64,000 nt of DNA, taken from Amphimedon queenslandica (Eukaryota; Porifera; Demospongiae; Haplosclerida; Niphatidae). The stretch is taken from contig NW_003546325.1 of NCBI RefSeq assembly GCF_000090795.2, positions 148,157-212,156 of the forward strand, written 5' to 3'. The position numbers and the translations under genes were made by a program. The notes below the pieces were generated by a model that saw nothing but the letters and a program-made list of their open reading frames with translations, ran no database searches and was not told the DNA's origin. Below, in pieces: positions 58,218 to 64,000 of this stretch (its first letter is position 1; each line of letters starts with the position of its first letter).

Positions 58218-58540
58218 ACTCTTTATAATGGACTCATGGACTCTTTTTAATGGACAATCTCCTTTAGATTAATTGCATAGTTTACATGCACTGCATACAC
58301 ATTTTATAGTTTTAAAGGCTTTTTTAAAGATTGTTTATTGTTGTTTTGACACTAATATTTTTCCTATTTTTTATTCTACAATGCTGTTTTAAAATATATA
58401 CTATTTAAACATTATTCCTTATTTTATATTTACTGAGCGCTAGTCTAAAAATATTGAAATGCACAAAGCCATCTATGGGCTGAGCTGCTACTCCATAGCC
58501 AACGCCCACGTGACGTGTGTCGACCATTAATTGGATCACC
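58218..58540 (+). other. Giant gene 3' flank and PRELI gene promoter, 323 bp
   Basis: Very AT-rich sequence follows the stop codon. No canonical AATAAA is present, so the giant gene's polyadenylation site is unclear. From about 58440 the composition becomes more mixed (GAGCGCTAG, GGGCTGAGCTGC) and ends in an E-box cluster, marking the promoter of the downstream PRELI gene. The same 323 bp recur at 59464-59786. Confidence 0.6.
58507..58524. promoter_or_regulatory. E-box/CRE-like cluster CACGTGACGTGTGTCGAC upstream of the PRELI gene
   Basis: CACGTG (58507-58512) overlaps TGACGTG, 34 bp before the PRELI start codon. The second copy of the duplicated block has it at 59753-59758. CACGTG is the canonical site of bHLH-ZIP factors (MYC, USF and TFE types). 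The next gene downstream also has CACGTG sites before its start. Confidence 0.4.
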
Positions 58541-58893
58541 ATGAAGGAGAAAGCTCAGGAGAAAGAAAAGGCGAGAGAAAAAGCGCCTGGCAAATACTAC
58601 TCACATCTTGTGACCTTCAAGTAAGCATCCTAAACTATAGACCAGAGTTGTTCTACATTGAAACACAGGCAGCCATGGGAGGAATTCGTCCAAGCTCTAT
58701 GGCAGCGCTACCCTAATCCATACAGCAAGCACGTGCTTACTGAAGACACAATCTCAAGGTGACTCCTGTAGGCAGTATAGGCATTAGGTGTTCACCATAG
58801 TCATTATATTTCTATAGGTGGACCAAAGGACGCCAACTGTTTACCAAGCGATTGATAACTAAGACAAACCCTATACCAAAGTGGGCAGAGAAA
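58541..58893 (+). CDS. PRELI-domain gene, exons 1-3, first (left-of-gap) copy
   Basis: Exons 58541-58620, 58669-58758 and 58818-58893 encode the same N-terminal 82 residues as the complete copy at 59787-60139, with one synonymous third-base change (58827 against 60073). The reading frame is joined across introns of phase 2 and phase 2. No exon 4 follows before the sequence gap. This is therefore either a truncated duplicate or, more likely, the same gene seen from an overlapping contig. Confidence 0.7.
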
Positions 58894-59137
58894 GTATGAT
58901 GGTAGAAGCTGCCATGCTTGCTTTAATTAACATTTTACACTTGAGGTGTTACTTGAAGTGTGAACAAGCATGATTAGCTTTTGATCATAGAAAATTTGAA
59001 TAAGACTTATTCATAACAAGAACATAAAAAATTTAAAAAAAACAAGATGGAGTAGGATTCTAGAGCAAGTTCATAAAAAAGTAATGGAAACAAGGGCAAG
59101 TAGGATTCTGAACGACTACCAATGAAAATCCAAAATG

Positions 59138-59256
59138 AAAATCCTACTCTCGTGACGCAAATTCTACTCTACATTGCAAGGTGATCCGTAATTACTTACA
59201 TAATAGTATTAATAATACAATGTAGAGTAGAATTTGCGTCACGAGAGTAGGATTTT
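59138..59256. repeat. Perfect 39-bp inverted repeat with a 41-bp loop, abutting the gap
   Basis: Arm 59138-59176 (starts AAAATCCTACTCTCGTGACG) is the exact reverse complement of arm 59218-59256. The right arm ends at the first N, so the inverted repeat may continue into the gap. Related GTAGGATT words also occur at about 59051 and 59099. It could be a fold-back element carried by one haplotype, or a chimeric clone end that stopped the assembly. Confidence 0.8.
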
Positions 59257-59321
59257 NNNNNNNNNNNNNNNNNNNNNNNNNNNNNNNNNNNNNNNNNNNN
59301 NNNNNNNNNNNNNNNNNNNNN
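59257..59321. other. Assembly gap, 65 N
   Basis: A run of N between the inverted repeat and the second copy of the duplicated block. Its true size is unknown and may be zero or negative if the two flanking contigs overlap. Confidence 0.98.
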
Positions 59322-59463
59322 AACTGAAACGGATCTCAATGAGATTAAGCGTAAAGACGTCTGCACCATTGATCTCAAGGAGCAAGACTGCTATCTAGCA
59401 TACAGGACTGGAGGGATCCAAGACATGGCTAACAATCCTATACAGGGTTGTCGTGAACTATGA
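59322..59463 (+). other. Duplicate of the last 47 codons of the giant gene
   Basis: Identical to 58076-58217: the DLNEIKRK helix, the Cys-pair segment, DMANNPIQ and the terminal GCREL with stop. It has no upstream coding part because it starts at the gap. Probably not a separate gene; it belongs to the contig-overlap explanation. Confidence 0.8.
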
Positions 59464-60262
59464 ACTCTTTATAATGGACTCATGGACTCTTTTTAATGGA
59501 CAATCTCCTTTAGATTAATTGCATAGTTTACATGCACTGCATACACATTTTATAGTTTTAAAGGCTTTTTTAAAGATTGTTTATTGTTGTTTTGACACTA
59601 ATATTTTTCCTATTTTTTATTCTACAATGCTGTTTTAAAATATATACTATTTAAACATTATTCCTTATTTTATATTTACTGAGCGCTAGTCTAAAAATAT
59701 TGAAATGCACAAAGCCATCTATGGGCTGAGCTGCTACTCCATAGCCAACGCCCACGTGACGTGTGTCGACCATTAATTGGATCACCATGAAGGAGAAAGC
59801 TCAGGAGAAAGAAAAGGCGAGAGAAAAAGCGCCTGGCAAATACTACTCACATCTTGTGACCTTCAAGTAAGCATCCTAAACTATAGACCAGAGTTGTTCT
59901 ACATTGAAACACAGGCAGCCATGGGAGGAATTCGTCCAAGCTCTATGGCAGCGCTACCCTAATCCATACAGCAAGCACGTGCTTACTGAAGACACAATCT
60001 CAAGGTGACTCCTGTAGGCAGTATAGGCATTAGGTATTTACCATAGTCATTATATTTCTATAGGTGGACCAAGGGACGCCAACTGTTTACCAAGCGATTG
60101 ATAACTAAGACAAACCCTATACCAAAGTGGGCAGAGAAAGTATGATGGTAGAAGCTGCCATGCTTGCTTTAATTAACATTTTACGCTTGAGGTGTTACTT
60201 GAAGTGTGAACAAGCATGATTAGCTTTTGATCATAGAAAATTTGAATAAGACTTATTCATAA
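59322..60262 (+). repeat. 941-bp near-identical direct repeat, right copy
   Basis: Counterpart of 58076-59016. Beyond 60262 the sequence continues into the intact remainder of the PRELI gene. The left copy instead diverges into AT-rich sequence and the inverted repeat. The right copy is therefore the one in continuous genomic context. Confidence 0.85.
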
Positions 60263-62541
60263 TTAATTAGAATACATATACAGTCAAGAGGGCAATGCAG
60301 TAACTTGCCTGTACTTGCTAATGGAGATAAAGATAAAAAGGCTGTTGCTGTGTAAACTAGACACAGACCAATGAATTATAGTTTTATATAATATAACTGA
60401 TTTAAATGAGAAGGATTTGTCTATGTCTGTAGCAGCTGTTTGGTTGTGTATGTTTAATATTACAATATTTATCCCTTCCATTTTAATTATAATCCTCAGT
60501 AGATTAGTATGTGTCTAATAATATTAATTCTAGCACTTAGTATTGATCTCTACATGTATAGGCTTTAGGTGACAAGAAAGCTGTCTTTATTGAAGAATCT
60601 ATTGTCAATTCAGAGACTAAAACATTTGTGACGTACAATCGTAACATTACACAGACAAGATTCATAACAATGGTAGAGAAATGCACTTACAGAATATCAC
60701 CGGATAATCCTAAATGGTAAGATTTACCTTAATTAGGGTTGTAACATTCAGCTGTCTTATTGTATAATGTAGAAAGTTTGAATAGAATTTGATCAAAAGT
60801 GGATTTTACGAATTTTTATGATAGGGAAATTTTATAATACATTGTGTTTGTAAATACCCACACACACTTAATGCATCATTTTTAATGTCCTTATGCTATG
60901 TAGAAAATTTGAGCTGATTCTGACAAACACTTTTTGTGTTATGGCCATTTAATTAAATTAGCTGTTTTTTAAAAAGAAAATGCTATGGGTTTTTCTGAAA
61001 ATTGGCTCCGAAATCACCCCAATTTTTAATTATATTTTCTGATACATATTGGTGTCCTTATTCTGTGTAGAAAGTTTGAGCTGTTTCCGACAGATAATTT
61101 TTGAGTTATGGCTATTTAATTAAATCGGCCATAGCCCATGGTTTTTCTCTAAAAATTGACTCCAAAATCTCCCAAAATTTTCATTACATTTTCTGATACA
61201 TATTGATGTCCTTATGCTCTCTAGAAAGTTTGAGCTGATTCAAACAGATAATTTTTGAGTTATGACCATTTAATTAAATCGGCCAATTTTTGAAAAAAAG
61301 CAAAGGCTATAGCCCATGGTTTTTTCGGAAAATGGGCTCTGAAATCAACCCAAATTTTTACTACATTTTCTGATACATATTTATGTCCTTATGCTCTGTA
61401 GAAAGTTTGAGCTGATTTGAACAGATAATTTTTGAGTTATGGCCATTTAATTAAATCGGCCAATTTAAAAAAAAAGCAAAAAAACCAAGGGCTATAGTCC
61501 ATGGTTTTTTTCTGAAAATTGACTCCAAAATCACCCGAAATTTTTGTTACATTTTCTAATACATATCGATGTCCTTATGCTCTGTAGAAAGTTTGAGCTG
61601 ATTCTGACAAATAATTTTTTAGTTATGGCCATTAAATTAAATCGTCCAATTTTTGAAAAAAAGCAAAGGCTATAGCCCATGGTTTTTTCTGAAAATTGGC
61701 TCTGAAATCACCCGAAATTTTCATTACATTTTCTGATACATATTGATGTCCTTATGCTCTGTAGAAAGTTTGAGCTGATTTGAACAGATAATTTTTGAGT
61801 TATGACCATTTAATTAAATTGGCCAATTTTTGAAAAAAAGCAAAGGCTATAGCCCATGGTTTTTTTCTAAAAAATTGACTCCAAAATCACCTGAAATTTT
61901 TATTACATTTTAATGCATATTGGTGTTTTTATACTGTGTAGAAAGTTTGAGCTGTTTTCGACAAATATTCTTCTTCTGTACCCTAAAATAATCTCAAATT
62001 TATGCATAAAATTTTTAAGGCCCCAAATGAAACTGCATGAGAAAGTGTAGAAACCTTTGCCTCTAAGTTTAAACTAGTAGACAATGTAACATACTTCAAT
62101 ACACATTCTTACATTGTGTAGAAAGTTTAAATTATTTCCAATCAAAATTAAATTTAAAAATCATTTAAGCTTCTTTAAAATTTGACCAGAGACCATTATT
62201 GTATGTGTGTTACCATTGGTAGAATGCTATACCACTTTACTAGGTCTATTACACCTATTACTATTACACCATACCCACTAGTGATGGACTATTTATTAAT
62301 ATAGGACCTCCTGTTTTAAGGAAGCCTGGATTCAATGCAAAGTATACGGGTTGTCTCGTGTTGTAGAAAAGCTCAGTATGGAGAGATACAAGTCAAATGC
62401 ACGGAAAGTAAGTTTCTTAATAATCAACCCTCTTCTGATTTTGATTACCTGATTCAGGCAGAGCTTGGAATACAGTTTATACTTGACAAGATGTTCAACA
62501 CTGCTAATCAAGTTGTGCAAACTATTAAAGATAACCTTTGA
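59787..62541 (+). CDS. PRELID1: PRELI/MSF1-domain protein (PRELID1-like), six exons, 195 aa
   Basis: Exons 59787-59866, 59915-60004, 60064-60139, 60562-60716, 62305-62407 and 62458-62541 total 588 bp. All junctions are GT-AG and keep frame. The PRELI domain spans roughly residues 18-190. [18 protein letters not shown] and SKHVLTED (28-53) match the PRELI signature of PRELID1/Ups1 rather than the slowmo/PRELID3 version. Further matches are [15 protein letters not shown], the segment around FIEESIV, EAWIQ and ERYKSNARK. Family role: lipid (phosphatidic acid) transfer in the mitochondrial intermembrane space with a TRIAP1/Mdm35 partner. The start at 59787 is the first ATG after an in-frame stop. 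Odd points: it lacks the C-terminal LEA-like tail of vertebrate PRELID1 but carries a similar charged run, [16 protein letters not shown], at the N-terminus. Intron 3 (422 bp) shows nothing clear; intron 4 (1,588 bp) contains a tandem repeat; intron 5 is only 50 bp. Confidence 0.9.
60745..62165. repeat. ~180-bp tandem repeat array inside PRELI intron 4
   Basis: The anchor GTAGAAAGTTTGAGCTGATT recurs at 60769, 60900, 61067, 61220, 61398, 61584, 61761, 61938 and 62118, with spacings of 131 to 186 bp, mostly 177-180. A full unit also contains TTTTCTGATACATATTGATG, TTTTTGAGTTATGGCCATTT, AATTAAATCGGCCAATTTTT, GCAAAGGCTATAGCCCATGG and a CTCCAAAATCACCC-like end. Middle units (61220-61761) are most alike and edge units most diverged, as in a satellite-like array. 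Related copies lie at 8830-9720. Confidence 0.85.
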
Positions 62542-62563
62542 TGGCTTAGTTGAAATTATAGAG

Positions 62564-62569
62564 AATAAA
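62564..62569 (+). terminator. AATAAA polyadenylation signal of the PRELI gene
   Basis: AATAAA occurs 22 bp after the stop codon, followed by a T-rich stretch. This is a canonical position and context for 3' end formation of the PRELI transcript. Confidence 0.7.
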
Positions 62570-62614
62570 TTTTTATTTAATGTACAATAGTAAATTTATT
62601 TTTTGGAGGTGTGG

Positions 62615-62638
62615 CGACCACGTGGTTACACGTGGTCG
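62615..62638. promoter_or_regulatory. Double E-box inverted repeat upstream of the CD225-like gene
   Basis: CGACCACGTG, a GTTA spacer, then CACGTGGTCG: perfect 10-bp arms, each ending in CACGTG. The two E-box cores are 10 bp apart centre to centre, about one helical turn. The site lies about 40 bp before the start codon of the next gene and 45 bp after the PRELI AATAAA. Confidence 0.5.
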
Positions 62639-62679
62639 GCCTAACCGTTGTCAAGCCAACAGGAGATTGTGGATAAACA

Positions 62680-63356
62680 ATGTCCTCTTTGTCTTGTGAG
62701 GGTAAAGAGCCTTCACAGCACTCCCTCCCGTCTTATCAGTTAACTAGACTTGGACTACCACCATATTCCCAGGTTATTAGTAAGTCAAATCTTGATGAAG
62801 GCCCTAAACTCCTGCAGGATCAACCGATCCACTTCAACATGCAATCACTCCAGTACATTGATGTTGATGTGGCTCCACAGCGAGTAATCACGTTACACTT
62901 ATTGCCAATCTGTGTTTATGCATCATATGGTTCTTTTTAGGTGAGGCTGAAGGTTGCTCAACCACTTATGATCACTCCAAATTCGTACCTAAAACTAACG
63001 ATTTTCCTATTTGTTCTGCTGAGTATCATTGCACCTCACACACTACCCTGCATGACAATAGCTCTAGTCTTGTCATATAAAGTAAGCATTAATAGCAATA
63101 CATTTATTATAAATTCTTTCCATAGAGTCACTGTGCAAGCAAAGTGGGGAGATTTGTCAAAGGCAAATATTACGGATGGTCAGCTCTGTTCTTTGATGTC
63201 TTGTCAATTCTTATTAGTATTGTAGCTATAATGGCTGCTGCAATACTGCTCTATCTATACCAGCCATGGAGAGCCAGTGACTACAGGAATTGTTATTATC
63301 CATACGACCAGGAAAACAATCGCTACAACTACAGTGGCCCATTCTATTGCTCATGA
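62680..63356 (+). CDS. Two-pass membrane protein of CD225/dispanin type, three exons, 191 aa
   Basis: Exons 62680-62883, 62941-63081 and 63126-63356 join in phase 0 at both introns (57 and 44 bp). The start ATG has an in-frame TAA two codons upstream. Without splicing, the frame stops at the TAG just before exon 2, which supports the intron. Residues 1-80 are polar with P and Y. A first hydrophobic segment spans about 84-114 and ends ALVLSYK. It is followed by a basic, small loop (GRFVKGKYYGWSA) and a second transmembrane segment at about 136-160, then a Tyr/Asn-rich tail. That layout, with C105 beside the first membrane segment and S-A-L at the start of the second, matches CD225/dispanin proteins (IFITM relatives). 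The family assignment is by motif pattern only. Function in sponges is unknown. Confidence 0.65.
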
Positions 63357-63457
63357 TCAAAATCAATAATTATTATTAATTTCCTCATGACTTAAATAAT
63401 AATTGTTATTAACAGTTATTCCGACAATACAATTAAAATATTACAAAGAGATTGGAG

Positions 63458-63778
63458 TTACTCCACAGACTCAGGGTCACTCTCACTATTGTCTTGTTGT
63501 TGTATGTGCAAGCTGTTAGTGATGGTAGCCGCTAGTAATTGTTCCTCTAGTAATTCATCTTCATCGACATCAAATAATTCTTCGTCTACTGGTATGTCAC
63601 CATCTTCCTCAGTGAAAAGCATCTCATCGATCTGTACAGGGTCTGCTCCTCCCACTGCTCCTTTAGGAACAACTTCATCGTCGTCGTCGTCGTCATCATC
63701 TCCTTGGTGGTGTGTTACGGTTGCCCATTCATTGTTGAAGTTAGTTAAATCAACTGCAGTAGCTCCACCGGCATCATC
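63458..63778 (-). CDS. Last exon of an acidic-tailed protein, possibly ZC3H15/DFRP1-like (partial)
   Basis: On the minus strand an acceptor TTTTAG at 63779-63784 opens a phase-0 exon of 106 codons ending at 63458. It encodes DDAGGATAVDLTNFNNE, a run of seven Asp, then DPVQIDEMLFTEED, IPVDEELFDVDEDELLEEQL and a Ser/Glu-rich end. The segment resembles the C-terminal [20 protein letters not shown] of vertebrate ZC3H15 (DFRP1), the partner that stabilises the GTPase DRG1. The zinc fingers that would prove it lie outside the window. It is convergent with the CD225-like gene; the stop codons are 101 bp apart. I am fairly sure it is coding, less sure of the identity. Confidence 0.6.
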   Translation of the reverse strand, partial: DDAGGATAVDLTNFNNEWATVTHHQGDDDDDDDDEVVPKGAVGGADPVQIDEMLFTEEDGDIPVDEELFDVDEDELLEEQLLAATITNSLHIQQQDNSESDPESVE

Positions 63779-64000
63779 CTAAAATGTGATGATACAATAA
63801 CATCACTAACTCACTATACACATACATGTACTGTAGCATCAACTGAATAATGCAGGACTCAAATAACAGTCAGACATTGGACATTTTCTGACCATTTTGC
63901 TCAATTTTCCAACCAAGTTCTGTATTGTTCTACCATTTTTTCTGAGCAACATAATTTTAATTAATTAATATTGAAAGCAATTTAACATAATAACCAATTA
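63779..64000 (-). other. Intron of the minus-strand acidic-tailed gene, running off the right edge
   Basis: AT-rich sequence upstream of the last exon with no open coding stretch and no repeat that I recognise. Confidence 0.5.

Larger units (their letters stand above)
58076..59016 (+). repeat. 941-bp near-identical direct repeat, left copy
   Basis: Matches 59322-60262 at a constant offset of 1,246 bp, covering the last 142 bp of the giant gene (stop codon included) through PRELI exon 3 and part of intron 3. I saw four differences, all transitions (58790, 58793, 58827 and 58939), about 99.6 percent identity. The right copy begins at the first base after the N gap, which is what an unmerged contig overlap looks like. 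Confidence 0.85.

Noticed and set aside
11207-57886. Many minus-strand frames inside the giant gene, up to 156 codons (for example 17036-17506)
   Set aside because: They recur at the same place in each repeat (antisense of the LTFSETVN region) and are shadows of the plus-strand frame.
10380-58217. Bacterial contamination as the source of the giant frame
   Set aside because: It sits on one contig with intron-bearing animal genes 300 bp downstream, and its sister exon starts at a splice acceptor. Base composition also matches the region.
58531-58716. Frame starting [10 protein letters not shown], also at 59777-59962
   Set aside because: It overlaps PRELI exons 1 and 2 in another frame and reads through intron 1; the spliced PRELI frame is clearly the real one.
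60745-62165. CRISPR array
   Set aside because: Units of about 180 bp are similar along their whole length with no short repeat and unique spacer structure, and the array lies in an intron.
63489-63782. Plus-strand Ser-rich frame of 97 codons
   Set aside because: It is the antisense of the Asp/Glu-rich minus-strand exon, whose GAC/GAT codons read as GTC/ATC or TCG/TCA on the other strand.

Overview
This is eukaryotic, AT-rich DNA, most likely from a demosponge; Amphimedon queenslandica is my best guess. Evidence for a eukaryote: small housekeeping genes with GT-AG introns (50 bp and 44 bp in the clearest cases), a canonical AATAAA signal, E-box promoters, and a large exon that opens at a splice acceptor. 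The species guess is inference from gene style, not from a sequence match.

Layout. (1) 1-6901, minus strand: a stop-free exon of about 2,300 codons that runs off the left edge. It encodes 19 tandem Ig-like repeats of about 120 residues and starts at an AG acceptor in phase 1. (2) 6902-10379: spacer between two head-to-head giant genes. It holds a GC-richer patch with an NRF1-like site, diverged copies of a ~180-bp repeat, and a probable TA-flanked MITE. (3) 10380-58217, plus strand: one uninterrupted reading frame of 15,945 codons with an N-terminal signal peptide and, by my count, a half repeat plus 126 full repeats of the same family. (4) 58218-62541: a six-exon PRELI-domain gene (PRELID1-like, 195 aa). 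Its first three exons appear twice because a 941-bp block is duplicated on either side of a 65-N gap, probably an unmerged contig overlap. (5) 62680-63356: a three-exon two-pass membrane protein of CD225/dispanin type. (6) 63458-63778, minus strand: the last exon of an acidic-tailed protein, possibly ZC3H15/DFRP1-like.

Main result. The two giant genes are organised above the level of the single domain. A five-domain signature recurs in fixed order: Cys-pair domain; Cys-pair domain with an F-x-x-F-[ND] first strand; EPV domain with an irregular loop; EPVL domain; [ND]DV domain ending in a GVDV-like loop. In the plus gene it starts at domains 0, 24, 42, 60, 78 and 96, so four consecutive intervals are exactly 18 domains (about 6.8 kb). 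The same order occurs twice in the minus gene at a 12-domain interval. The super-repeat therefore seems to predate the split of the two genes. The product looks like a secreted, heavily N-glycosylated, very long fibrous or adhesive protein. No transmembrane anchor is visible at the C-terminus of the plus gene. The function is unknown; the domain resembles bacterial SbsA/Big_5-type and SWM-type Ig-like repeats only in general pattern.
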